A stretch of DNA of 64,000 nt from SZUA-430 sp034440355 (GTDB lineage Bacteria > Pseudomonadota > Alphaproteobacteria > Micropepsales > Micropepsaceae). Below the pieces are notes generated by a model. That model saw only the letters and a list, made by a program, of their open reading frames with translations. It had not been told where the DNA came from and did no database searches. Numbering within the stretch: the first letter of the stretch is position 1; each line of letters begins with the position of its first letter. This document shows positions 1 to 6,948 of this stretch, piece by piece. The stretch spans positions 1-64,000 of the forward strand of contig JAWXBY010000008.1 of NCBI GenBank assembly GCA_034440355.1, read 5' to 3'. Both the position numbers and the translations under genes were made by a program.

Positions 1-22
1 GCGGATCTAGGCCTAGATCCGC
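1..22. repeat. Perfect 22-bp palindrome at the window edge
   Basis: The left half GCGGATCTAGG is followed directly by its exact reverse complement. It lies inside the open frame of the initiator gene. It could be a protein-binding site, part of an origin, or chance; sequence to the left of base 1 is not available. Confidence 0.45.
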
Positions 23-552
23 GTAAGGACTGTGGCGTGCGTGCTGTGCGCACAAACCTCAGAGCGCTCGAGCGCCTGGGGTACATGTCCCGGTTTCGCC
101 TGAACGATGGCAAGACTTCAACGTGTTGCACGCTGACGCTGCCGCCTGGCGCCGATGAGGTTCTGACGGGTGGCGCCAGGCGCAGCGCAGTGCGCGCCCA
201 ACCTGCGGCACGTCCACGGGATGACGAGCCGCGTCAACCAATGCTCCGCACACTGACGGTTATTGAGGGTGGTGTGGTCGCACCGGGACACTTCGAGGAT
301 ATTTGGCGCAGGGCGCGCTCGCGGTTGGCTGAGCTGTTGGGGGCAAGAGACTTCGCGCGGTGGATCGCACCGCTGGTGGTGCTGTCGGCGGACGACCAAA
401 GGGTCGTAATCGCAAGCGGCTCCCGCTTCGATCGGGATCGTGTTGTCGAGCAGTATGGCCCGCGCATCACCGACGCTTTGCAGGAACATATCCCTAGCCT
501 CAGCAGCGTCGATTTCGTGATCACACCGAGCGCGAGCGTGGCTGCCCAATGA
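1..552 (+). CDS. Phage replication initiator with winged helix and DnaA-domain-I-like module (5' partial)
   Basis: The reading frame is open to the first base of the window, so the true start lies upstream; an internal GTG at 37 gives 171 aa. The first 40 residues (ALERLGYMSRFRL and following) look like the end of a winged-helix DNA-binding domain. Residues of about 86-155 counted from the GTG, starting FEDIWRRARSRLAELLGARD and including FARWIAPL and VVEQYGPRITDAL, match the pattern of DnaA domain I, which in DnaA recruits the helicase or other partners. I infer a phage or prophage initiator that borrows the host DnaA interaction surface. Its TGA overlaps an ATG at 549, and repeat sequences follow at once, which fits an initiator next to its origin. 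Exact family not established. Confidence 0.6.
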   Translation, partial: ADLGLDPRKDCGVRAVRTNLRALERLGYMSRFRLNDGKTSTCCTLTLPPGADEVLTGGARRSAVRAQPAARPRDDEPRQPMLRTLTVIEGGVVAPGHFEDIWRRARSRLAELLGARDFARWIAPLVVLSADDQRVVIASGSRFDRDRVVEQYGPRITDALQEHIPSLSSVDFVITPSASVAAQ

Positions 553-576
553 TGATGATCGCGCGCGGCGTAAATC

Positions 577-673
577 TGTCCACACGGGGGGTAAAGCTGC
601 TGCCCCCCCATATTGTCCACACGGGGGGTAAATCGGTGTCATCAGGGGGGGTAAATCGGTGTCATCAGGGGGG
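577..673. repeat. Two pairs of short direct repeats (candidate origin iterons or repetitive coding linker)
   Basis: A 19-bp unit starting TGTCCACACGGGGGG and ending TAAA occurs at 577-595 and 614-632, 37 bp apart. A second unit, TCGGTGTCATCAGGGGGG, occurs at 633-650 and 656-673. All units share a G-run followed in most cases by TAAA. Direct repeats right after an initiator gene suggest replication iterons. The frame from ATG 549 is also open here and reads a Gly-Gly-rich peptide ending PNLIENLNTEP. I recall similar glycine-repeat linkers in related phage initiators, so a coding origin of the repeats is equally possible. Confidence 0.5.
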
Positions 674-724
674 GCACAAGCTCTGCCCCCCGAACCTTAT
701 AGAGAACCTTAATACTGAACCTAC

Positions 725-771
725 GGCGCGAGCGCGCGCAGCGCAGCCGATGGGCTGCGCGCGCTCGCGCC
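725..771. terminator. Strong hairpin with 18-bp perfect stem
   Basis: The arm at 725-742 (GGCGCGAGCGCGCGCAGC) is exactly complementary to 754-771, with an 11-nt loop. No T-run follows, so it may be a rho-assisted terminator, an attenuator, or a structural block upstream of the zinc-finger gene that starts at 794. Confidence 0.55.
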
Positions 772-793
772 CACGTGGAGACGGGAGGCCCTT

Positions 794-1135
794 ATGCAGC
801 AGCTCGCGTTCGTGTTTGGCGAGCGCGCGTGCAGCGTCTGCGGTGCGGCATTCGTCCCGATACGCCGCGACGGCGCGCGCCGTGGACCCCTCACGAAGTT
901 CTGCTCCCACAAATGCCGCGGCGAGGCGCGGCGTCGTCAGCAAGCCGACTGGCACGCACGCCCTCGCCGGCATGGTCCAGTCCACAACACGTGCAAGACA
1001 TGCGGCGCAGCTCTACCTGCGCAGCGCGGGCGAGGCCGCAAGGGTCACTACTGCAACGCCCGATGTCGCCGCACCGAGATCACGCAGAAGCAGCGCACGC
1101 GACGGAAGCGACAGGACGAGAAGCCCCATGCCTGA
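794..1135 (+). CDS. Small basic double zinc-finger protein
   Basis: This 113-aa protein has two copies of a CxxC-x20-CxxxC (or similar) motif: Cys13/Cys16 with Cys37/Cys41, and Cys67/Cys70 with Cys87/Cys91. The second half is rich in Arg and Lys, so nucleic-acid binding is likely. The ATG has a good ribosome-binding site (GGGAGG at 784-789). The stop overlaps the ATG of the HNH gene by 8 nt, so the two are probably translated together. Small Cys-rich proteins next to HNH nucleases are common in phage packaging regions, but I do not recognise a named family. The product could help the HNH protein or the packaging machinery find DNA; that is inference. Confidence 0.65.
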   Translation: MQQLAFVFGERACSVCGAAFVPIRRDGARRGPLTKFCSHKCRGEARRRQQADWHARPRRHGPVHNTCKTCGAALPAQRGRGRKGHYCNARCRRTEITQKQRTRRKRQDEKPHA

Positions 1136-1517
1136 GATGCCGAAGACGTTTAGGTCCAGGTCTCGGCAAGCGATCAATCGCGACTACGATCAGCGTCGAG
1201 GTAGTGCGCGCGATCGTGGCTACACCACGCGATGGGATCGCGAGGCAAAAGCCTTTCGAGCGGCGCATCCGCTATGCATCGGCTGCCTGGCAGTCGGTCG
1301 CACATCGGCAACGGAAGTCGTCGATCACATCATTCCGCATGATGGTGATGAGCGTTTGATGTGGGATCCGATGAACCGTCAACCGTCGTGCACACCGCAC
1401 CACAGCATCGTGAAGCAAAAGCTCGAAGCGTTGTTCAAGGTGGGCGCGATCGATGCTGCCGACCTGTCGCTCGCGAGTGATCGAGCTAAGCAATTGACCA
1501 TCGAGCTGCTGAGGTAG
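1128..1517 (+). CDS. HNH endonuclease (phage packaging type)
   Basis: The protein has 129 aa and a short HNH fold: CIGC at 50-53, DHIIPH at 66-71 with the first His, Asn83 in MNRQPSC, and His91-His92. The Cys pairs (50/53 and 88) would hold a structural zinc and the His/Asn residues the catalytic metal. In HK97-like phages a small HNH nuclease lies just before the terminase genes and supports cleavage at cos; that role is inferred from family and place. The start was chosen at ATG 1128, which overlaps the stop of the zinc-finger gene; the frame is open far upstream but without HNH-like content. No terminase gene follows, which is unusual for this family. Confidence 0.8.
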   Translation: MPEMPKTFRSRSRQAINRDYDQRRGSARDRGYTTRWDREAKAFRAAHPLCIGCLAVGRTSATEVVDHIIPHDGDERLMWDPMNRQPSCTPHHSIVKQKLEALFKVGAIDAADLSLASDRAKQLTIELLR

Positions 1518-1635
1518 GGGGTATCAAAATCTTCCCGGCCCCCATTTTCCGGGACCGGTGGCCAAGCCTCGGAGATGTTTTGGAAGAATTCCGAGATTAT
1601 TTTTTTGGGCAGCAATCGTAAAAAAGAGGGACATC
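1518..1635. other. Non-coding gap where a terminase gene or cos site would be expected
   Basis: The 118 bases after the HNH gene contain GGGGGTATCAAAA, a C-run and CCGGGACCGGTGGCCAAGC. In cos-type phages the stretch after the HNH gene often carries a similar G-rich/GACCGG pattern leading into the small terminase subunit. One frame reads on for a short distance and stops. I see this as a possible relic of the cos/terminase start; it is not proven. Confidence 0.3.
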
Positions 1636-2007
1636 ATGGACAGGAAGCCAGACGCAATTGAAGCGGCGATCAATGAAGCCGCTACGAAGTTCATCACGGC
1701 GGCCGTCGCGGTGGTGAAGCGCGGGACGCCGCGCTCGCTCGTCGTCGATGCGATGTATCGGGCCGCTGTTGCGATGATGTTGGGCGAGGCTCGGACGGAG
1801 CAACAGATGGCGGAGGCCTTTGCCAAAGGCCCCGCGCTCGCGATGTCGTACGGCGTATCGCCCGAGGTCGTAAGCGGCGCGATGCATGCCGCCGCGGTTG
1901 CAATGATGCTCAGCTCGGCCGGCGCCGAGCGGACGATCGACGAGCTAATCGATACGGCAAAGAAATTGGAGGACGCCGGCGACGGCGCGCGACCGCTTGC
2001 AAACTGA
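1636..2007 (+). CDS. Hypothetical helical protein with an internal repeat
   Basis: The protein has 123 aa from ATG 1636, which has AGAGGGA just upstream. It is alanine- and methionine-rich and predicted to be helical. Two related segments can be seen: VVDAMYRAAVAMMLGEARTE and VVSGAMHAAAVAMMLSSAGA, about 45 residues apart, so the protein looks like a tandem duplication of a helical hairpin. I do not recognise the family. It sits between the HNH and capsid genes, where terminase, portal and protease would normally be. A small capsid accessory or element-specific protein is possible but not shown. Confidence 0.55.
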   Translation: MDRKPDAIEAAINEAATKFITAAVAVVKRGTPRSLVVDAMYRAAVAMMLGEARTEQQMAEAFAKGPALAMSYGVSPEVVSGAMHAAAVAMMLSSAGAERTIDELIDTAKKLEDAGDGARPLAN

Positions 2008-2223
2008 TTACTTGGTGCGGTACTTTCGATTCGAACGCCGCGTTGCGACGCTTGGCGTTCAATCTGGCTTTGCGGCTCTGGCGCGGATGCGTCCCGCCTT
2101 TCCCGCACTCCGATGCGTTCGGAGCTGGTCAGTCTTCCAAACACACATATTCGGACCAACCGTCCGGCCGCGCGGGCTTTTTGATGCCCGGCGGTCGGAC
2201 CGAACGCAAAGGAAAATTGCGCA

Positions 2224-3540
2224 ATGTCACTGAATCAATCTCTTCCCCGTGCGTCGTTTCCAGCGGGACAGTTTCCGCGCGGGCTAGCCCAAATGGGCTC
2301 GCCATTCGCGATGGCCGCTATCCCTGGCTCCAGTCCGGGTGGTGGCGGAGAACGCAAGGGCGCAAGCGCAGCTATCGATGATCTTACGCACGTCTTCGCA
2401 CAGGTCGCGGAGCGTCAGAACGGACGCCTCGACGCGGTCGAGGCGTCGATCGGCGCGATCAGTTCGCACCTCGACGAGACCAACGGCCTGGTTGCCGCCC
2501 TGCGGATCACCGGCGGCGATAGTGGTAGTGACAGTTCGCCAGCCGAGAGGCGGAGGGCGCTGAACGCGTTCGGCAGCTTTGTGAAAACCGGCGACGTTGG
2601 CGCGATGAATCAGCTGATGCCGCAAGCGGCCGCGGGGAGCACCGACAGCGATCCCGGCGGCGGCTACACGGTCTTGCCCGAAGTCGGCAGCACGATTTTG
2701 GAACGGCAGCTCAACGTCAATGCCCTGCGGCAGCTGGCGCGCGTCCAGCCGACGAAGGCGAGCGAATACCAGGAGCTCGTCGACGCTGGCGGTGCCGGCG
2801 CCGAGTGGGTCGGCGAAAGGCAGGTCAGACCCGAGACCAGCGCGAACCAGTACAGGCTTCTCACGTTCCCGACGCACGAGATCTACGCGAACCCGGCGTT
2901 AACGCAGAAGCTGTTGGATGACTCTTCCCTGGATCTCGCGAACTTCTTGACGACGCAGCTCGCGCGCGACTTCGACCAAAAGGAAGCCGCGGCGTTCGTC
3001 TCTGGCGACGGCATCAACAAGCCGAGGGGCTTTCTCTCGTACGACCAGGTCGCGAACGCGAACTGGGTTTGGGGCAAGCACGGCTACATCGCGAGCGGCG
3101 TTGCGGCGGCGCTCAGTGACAGCACGCATAACGGCGGTGATGCTCTCATCGAAGTGGTCTACGGACTGCGCGCGCCCTACCGCAGCAACGCAAGCTGGTT
3201 GATGAACAGCAAAACCGCGGGCGTCGTGCGGAAGCTGAAGACGTCGGACGATCTCAAGCAGTACCTCTGGATCAACTCGATGGTCGCGGGGCAGCCGGCA
3301 ACTTTGCTCGGGTATCCAGTGGCGATCGACGAAAACATGCCGGACATCGGCGCCGGCGAGTTTCCGATCGCCTTCGGCGACTTCAAGCGGGGCTATCTGA
3401 TCGTCGACCGCATCGGCATGCGTGTCCTTCGCGATGCGTACACGAACAAGCCGTACATCCACTTTTATACAACGAAGCGCATTGGCGCAGGTTGCCTCGA
3501 CTTCGAAGCTATCAAGCTTCTGAAGATCGCGGCTTCGTAG
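2224..3540 (+). CDS. HK97-fold phage major capsid protein
   Basis: The 438-aa product shows the HK97 major capsid pattern. Residues of about 55-95 form a short coiled-coil-like delta/scaffold region (IDDLTHVFAQVAERQNGRLD). The shell domain follows with GGYTVLPEV, the N-arm, and a long E-loop/P-domain part: FPTHEIYANPALTQKLLDDS, FVSGDGINKPRGFL, ASWLMNSKTAGVVRKLK, LLGYPVAIDENMPDIG and IAFGDFKRGYLIVDRIGM. The last motifs are diagnostic of the family. The N-terminal 45 residues are low-complexity and unusual. A separate prohead protease is not found nearby. The gene follows a 216-bp gap with a decayed hairpin (GCGCGGGCTTTTTGATGCCC). It is intact, so capsid formation is not ruled out. Confidence 0.92.
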   Translation: MSLNQSLPRASFPAGQFPRGLAQMGSPFAMAAIPGSSPGGGGERKGASAAIDDLTHVFAQVAERQNGRLDAVEASIGAISSHLDETNGLVAALRITGGDSGSDSSPAERRRALNAFGSFVKTGDVGAMNQLMPQAAAGSTDSDPGGGYTVLPEVGSTILERQLNVNALRQLARVQPTKASEYQELVDAGGAGAEWVGERQVRPETSANQYRLLTFPTHEIYANPALTQKLLDDSSLDLANFLTTQLARDFDQKEAAAFVSGDGINKPRGFLSYDQVANANWVWGKHGYIASGVAAALSDSTHNGGDALIEVVYGLRAPYRSNASWLMNSKTAGVVRKLKTSDDLKQYLWINSMVAGQPATLLGYPVAIDENMPDIGAGEFPIAFGDFKRGYLIVDRIGMRVLRDAYTNKPYIHFYTTKRIGAGCLDFEAIKLLKIAAS

Positions 3541-3562
3541 AGCAGGCGGCTTCGTAGAGCAG
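3529..3562. repeat. Tandem 17-bp direct repeat across the capsid stop codon
   Basis: GCGGCTTCGTAGAGCAG occurs at 3529-3545 and again at 3546-3562 without a gap. The first copy contains the TAG stop of the capsid gene, so the duplication added a second, non-coding copy of the gene end. Confidence 0.8.
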
Positions 3563-3565
3563 ACA

Positions 3566-3598
3566 CGCGCGGCGCGTCTTTCGCATGCGCGCCGCGCG
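3566..3598. terminator. Hairpin after the capsid gene
   Basis: An 11-bp perfect stem (CGCGCGGCGCG at 3566-3576 with CGCGCCGCGCG at 3588-3598) and an 11-nt loop lie 26 bp after the capsid stop. There is no clear T-run, so it could end transcription weakly or protect the 3' end of the capsid mRNA. Confidence 0.6.
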
Positions 3599-3679
3599 AC
3601 TTCCCCAGGGTTGGGCATCACCCCGTTTGCGGACGTGGCCGACCCTGGGACTTTTCACAAAACCAAACCGAGGGACACA

Positions 3680-3886
3680 ATGAAAGACGAAGCAAAGGCA
3701 GTTGGCGAAGTTGGTGCGCTGCGCATCGAAGTTTCGACGTCGCCGGCGGCGCTCGCCGACGGCGTCAAGCGTACGCAATCCCTGCTCGATCAGTTTGCAG
3801 CGAGGCTCGCCGCGCCGGCCGCCATGTCCGCATCCGCGGGTTCGCTCTTTCGCACTGCGCTCGCTGAGGGCAATTCGGAAGGTTGA
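3680..3886 (+). CDS. Mini-protein homologous to the tape-measure N-terminus
   Basis: This 68-aa ORF starts at ATG 3680 with GAGGGA upstream. Its segment VGALRIEVSTSPAALADGVK resembles IGALRIDLSMGTAAFEEGAK at the start of the tape measure protein encoded at 4969, and both go on with R-x-Q/E-x-L-x-D-x-F/A and an Ala-rich stretch. It looks like a duplicated and separated N-terminal module. It may be the stump of an older tape measure gene, or a free-standing domain that binds the same partner (tail tip, tube cap or chaperone). The good ribosome-binding site argues for translation. Confidence 0.6.
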   Translation: MKDEAKAVGEVGALRIEVSTSPAALADGVKRTQSLLDQFAARLAAPAAMSASAGSLFRTALAEGNSEG

Positions 3887-3917
3887 GGCGCACGGCGCAC
3901 GGCGGGCGTCGACAGAG

Positions 3918-3942
3918 TTTCGACGAACGACGTTCGCCGAAA
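3918..3942 (+). repeat. 25-bp near-palindromic element, copy 1
   Basis: TTTCGACGAACG, ACG, then TTCGCCGAAA form an imperfect hairpin. The whole 25 bp is the exact reverse complement of the element at 6848-6872. The two copies therefore sit as inverted repeats on both sides of the chaperone and tape measure genes. This copy lies 24 bp before the start of the 3966 gene and could be an operator or RNA-processing hairpin. Confidence 0.75.
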
Positions 3943-3965
3943 ACACCCCCCGAGGAGAGGACAAA

Positions 3966-4337
3966 ATGCAATTCGAAGACACAATGAGAATCTTGCAGGG
4001 CGACCCCGACAAGGTGCGGGCCGTTTTCGTGACGCAGGCCCGCAAGCTGTTTCGGGACCGGAGCGGTGCCGGGGCGGTGGTCGACCTCGCGCTGCCAGCG
4101 TTGCACGTCATCGCGACGCTGACGCCGGCGATGCAGGTCACGATGTCGGAGCAGGTGCGCACCGGCACCGTCCAAGTCGCGTGGGAAGACGCGCGCGCCG
4201 CGTTCTGGACGAAGGGCCGCGAGTTGTTTCGCGATGGAGCAAGCGAGCCGACCGACGTGCAGGTCGTCGAATTCGCAGTGCTTACCCAGAAGCTTGTCGA
4301 GACCCTCAGACCTTCGCCGCCTGAGCATGCGGCGTAA
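3966..4337 (+). CDS. Hypothetical phage protein in the head-tail gene position
   Basis: The protein has 123 aa and starts with a strong ribosome-binding site (GAGGAGAGG at 3952-3960). It is mainly helical and soluble, with LALPALHVIATLTPAMQ in the middle and a charged C-terminus. No motif is recognised. In related tail clusters this place is filled by connector or tail-tube genes, yet the sequence does not look like the beta-rich tail tube proteins. It may be a small chaperone or an element-specific protein. The stop is 33 bp before the tail chaperone gene. Confidence 0.5.
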   Translation: MQFEDTMRILQGDPDKVRAVFVTQARKLFRDRSGAGAVVDLALPALHVIATLTPAMQVTMSEQVRTGTVQVAWEDARAAFWTKGRELFRDGASEPTDVQVVEFAVLTQKLVETLRPSPPEHAA

Positions 4338-4370
4338 ATCATTGAACCAACAAACACGGAGAGACTGCAG

Positions 4371-4778
4371 ATGATTTTCGAGAACATCGAACTGACGTGG
4401 CAGGGCCAGAATTATTCGATCCCCGCCAATAGAGTGATGGGTGCGATTGCAAGCGTTGAGGAGGTCGTGACTCTCGCCGAGCTGCAGGCCTATGCCGGCC
4501 GGCGCGGTGCACCGTTGGGCAAGCTGGCAATGGCCTATGGCGCGTTGCTTCGCTACGCCGGCGCGAAGATCACGAACGAGGAAGTTTACATGGCGGTGTT
4601 CAAGAGCGTTAGCGATGAGAGCGGCGTCGTCGTCGCTGCCATCACCAACGTGATGATGCTCATGATTCCGCCGGCGCTGCGTCGCGACATCGCCGCCGGC
4701 GACAACAACACTGGCAACGCCGGCGAAGGGGGGGGCCAATTGGGAAACGTGCAGGCCGCCAAGGCGGCCGATTCATAG
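4371..4778 (+). CDS. Tail assembly chaperone, short form (gpG-like)
   Basis: The 135-aa protein lies directly before the tape measure gene, where siphophages encode the G chaperone that coats the tape measure before tube assembly. It starts IENIELTWQGQNYSI-like at the N-terminus (MIFENIELTWQGQNYSIPAN) and then shows two helical blocks (SVEEVVTLAELQAYAG and KLAMAYGALLRYAG). Near its end the gene contains a run of eight G residues (4728-4735), after which the minus-one frame stays open; see the G-T entry. Family assignment rests on position, size and the frameshift arrangement. Confidence 0.65.
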   Translation: MIFENIELTWQGQNYSIPANRVMGAIASVEEVVTLAELQAYAGRRGAPLGKLAMAYGALLRYAGAKITNEEVYMAVFKSVSDESGVVVAAITNVMMLMIPPALRRDIAAGDNNTGNAGEGGGQLGNVQAAKAADS

Positions 4779-4972
4779 AGGAAGCTTACAAAGCGGCGGT
4801 CGGGCGCGGGCGTTGGGTGACGCCGGCCGAATTCTGGGCCCTGACCGTCCACGAATTTTGGTGGCTCCTCGAGGCTAACAAAGTCGAGAAGGTCTACGGC
4901 AAGAAACATCGGCTCACGCAAAGCGAAGCCGATCAGATAGTGAAGGATTTGAGGGAGTCGAAAGTGAGATGA
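4371..4972 (+). CDS. Tail assembly chaperone G-T fusion made by -1 frameshifting
   Basis: If ribosomes slip back one base at the G run 4728-4735, translation continues in the minus-one frame without a stop to TGA 4970-4972, giving about 200 aa. The T part contains VTPAEFWALTVHEFWWLLEA, a pattern I know from the T-type chaperones of GTA-like and siphophage tails (TPAEFW repeats). There is no separate start codon with a ribosome-binding site for this part, and it would otherwise be an unexplained well-conserved frame. The T end overlaps the tape measure ATG by ATGA. A -1 G/GT switch is well established in lambda-like phages; the actual slip here is inferred. Confidence 0.7.
4728..4735 (+). promoter_or_regulatory. 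G8 slippery sequence for the G/GT frameshift
   Basis: Eight consecutive G residues follow GAA in the zero frame (GAA GGG GGG GGC). A tRNA-Gly pair can re-pair one base back on such a run. The minus-one frame is open from here for about 80 codons. Confidence 0.65.
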
Positions 4973-6846
4973 CCAATTCAGCAACAATCGGCGCGCTGCG
5001 CATCGACCTCTCCATGGGAACGGCGGCGTTTGAGGAAGGGGCAAAGCGTGCGGAAGGGTTAGCCGACCGCTTCGCAAAGCGCATAGGTGTGACGGCAGGC
5101 GCCGCCGCCGCGGCTGGGAACCTCATTGGGAAATACCTAGACCAGGGATTCCAACTCGCTGTCGACAAAATCGGCGCGGCGATCGACAAGATCGACAACA
5201 TGGGCGAGGCCGCCCAAAGTGTCGGGCTGACCGTCGAACAGTTTTCCGCGCTGGACTATGTCGCGCAGCTCACCGGGTCATCGATCAACGACGTCTCGAG
5301 CTCGCTGACCATCCTCGCCGGCAAACTCGATGACATCGGCAAAGGTCAGTCCACGGCGGCCGCGGCCGCGTTCAAAGTCCTCGGCATCAACGTCAAGGAT
5401 GCTGAGGGCCATCTCAGGTCGCACCTCGATGTCATGCTCGACGTCGCCGATCGCTTCGCCGGCATGGAGGACGGTGCGAAGAAGAGCGCGCTCGCGGTCG
5501 ACATCTTCGGCCGCTCTGGGGCGCAGCTGATTCCAACGTTGAACGAAGGGCGCGTCGGAATCGAGCGTCTGACAGACCAGGCGATCAGGGCCGGCGTCGT
5601 CGTCGATGGGCAGACCGCTCAATCGTTCAGCGACTTCAAGGACAAGGTCGACGAGCTGACAAAGAAGGTCGACGGCCTTTGGGTCAGCCTGGCGAAAGTC
5701 GTGGTGCCGAACTTCAGCGCGGCTATTTCAGCGTTCGAGAAGTTGGGCGAGAAAGTCGGCAACGTTCGCGATGCGATCGAGGAATTGATTACGACGATCG
5801 CCAAACTCGACGGACCTGACGCAGTCGGCGTATTCGATAAGGTGCGCACTGCCGCGATGGGCGCGCTTGGAAATCTGCAAGGTGAGGCCGCGGCCGCGAG
5901 CGTGCAGACGATTGGCCTGGTCGGCTCATTGTTCGGCTTGCGCAGCGAGTTTCAGAACGTCACCAAAGCGGCGTTCGGGCTAGGAACGTCACAAGCGGAT
6001 CTCGCGGAGAAAACCAGTCTGCTTGCGGAAGAGACCAAAAAGAACACGAACACGAACACTGAAAACGCCAACTCGAATCGCAATGCCGCCGCAGCGATCC
6101 GGGAGCGCATCACGGCCGAAGAGGCGTTCCTGGCGGCGTTGTTGGCGCATCAGCAAGCGCAGGACTACAACAACTCGATCGCGGCGATCGAGCAGGGGCA
6201 GCTCGCTCAACTGAGCGAGTCGCGCTATCTGACGATGGAGCAGTTCGCCCAGCTCAATGCTTTGTACGCTGAGGGCGCGATCGGGCTCGGCGAATACCAA
6301 GATGCAATGATCGGCGTCGGCGCCACGATGGACAGCGAGATCGAGCGCGCCGCCGGCAACATCGCGTCCAACCTAAAGCGCATCGAGACGTTCTTCAAAG
6401 ACACCGCGAACCGCAGCGGGGCGCAGTGGCTGTCGCTGGGCGACACGATCGTCGACACACTCGGCATGGTGTTCGGCGAGTCGAAGGCCTTCGCCATCGC
6501 GCAAGCGGTCATCAATACGGCGCAGGCCATCACGAACGCGTTGGCCAATGTGCCCCCTCCCGCAAACTTCGCGGTCGCGGCCGCCATCGGGGCAATGGGC
6601 GCGGCGCAAATAGCCACGATCGCGTCGACGAATAAAGGCGGCGGCGGGGGTGGTGCGGCTGCGGCCGCCTCGGCGAGCGCCGGCGCGAGTGCGGGGGCGG
6701 CAGCTTCGGCGCAAGGGCCGAGCCAGACGCTCTATGTGCAGGGCTTTAATCGAAGCGAACTCTTCAGCGGGGAAGTTGTATCAGTGCTCATCGAAGAGCT
6801 TCTGCAGCGTCAAAGGGACGGCGCGCGAATCGTTTTGGATAGATGA
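4969..6846 (+). CDS. Phage tail tape measure protein
   Basis: The 625-aa protein follows the G/GT chaperone with an ATGA overlap. The N-terminus is Ala/Gly-rich (AGAAAAAGNLIGKYLDQGFQ), the middle is a long helical region with a tape-measure-like block (GLTVEQFSALDYVAQLTGSS, DIFGRSGAQLIPTLN), then charged coiled coils, a hydrophobic stretch near 500-550 (SKAFAIAQAVINTAQAITNA), a Gly/Ala/Ser-rich segment (about 555-590) and a folded C-terminus. The family sets tail length at about 0.15 nm per residue, so a tail of roughly 90 nm is inferred. The length is short for the family but the gene is intact. No tail tip or fibre genes follow. Confidence 0.85.
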   Translation: MTNSATIGALRIDLSMGTAAFEEGAKRAEGLADRFAKRIGVTAGAAAAAGNLIGKYLDQGFQLAVDKIGAAIDKIDNMGEAAQSVGLTVEQFSALDYVAQLTGSSINDVSSSLTILAGKLDDIGKGQSTAAAAAFKVLGINVKDAEGHLRSHLDVMLDVADRFAGMEDGAKKSALAVDIFGRSGAQLIPTLNEGRVGIERLTDQAIRAGVVVDGQTAQSFSDFKDKVDELTKKVDGLWVSLAKVVVPNFSAAISAFEKLGEKVGNVRDAIEELITTIAKLDGPDAVGVFDKVRTAAMGALGNLQGEAAAASVQTIGLVGSLFGLRSEFQNVTKAAFGLGTSQADLAEKTSLLAEETKKNTNTNTENANSNRNAAAAIRERITAEEAFLAALLAHQQAQDYNNSIAAIEQGQLAQLSESRYLTMEQFAQLNALYAEGAIGLGEYQDAMIGVGATMDSEIERAAGNIASNLKRIETFFKDTANRSGAQWLSLGDTIVDTLGMVFGESKAFAIAQAVINTAQAITNALANVPPPANFAVAAAIGAMGAAQIATIASTNKGGGGGGAAAAASASAGASAGAAASAQGPSQTLYVQGFNRSELFSGEVVSVLIEELLQRQRDGARIVLDR

Positions 6847-6847
6847 A

Positions 6848-6872
6848 TTTCGGCGAACGTCGTTCGTCGAAA
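6848..6872 (-). repeat. 25-bp near-palindromic element, copy 2 (inverted)
   Basis: This is the exact reverse complement of 3918-3942. It begins one base after the tape measure stop codon. The pair frames a 2.9-kb tail gene block. Confidence 0.75.
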
Positions 6873-6948
6873 GGGCGCTTGAAACAGCTGCACCGCGTGA
6901 TCGAATCGAGCGCCCGGTGATTCGGGCACCCAAAAGACGGAGACTGAC

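Noticed and set aside
549..1127. Single long plus-strand frame from ATG 549 joined to the HNH protein
   Set aside because: The part from about 730 to 1127 overlaps the zinc-finger gene in another frame and reads low-complexity Arg/Ser sequence; HNH has its own ATG at 1128. Only the first part (549-720) might be coding.
4779..4968. Independent gene for the T chaperone domain
   Set aside because: No start codon with a ribosome-binding site in the frame; the open minus-one frame from the G run explains it better.
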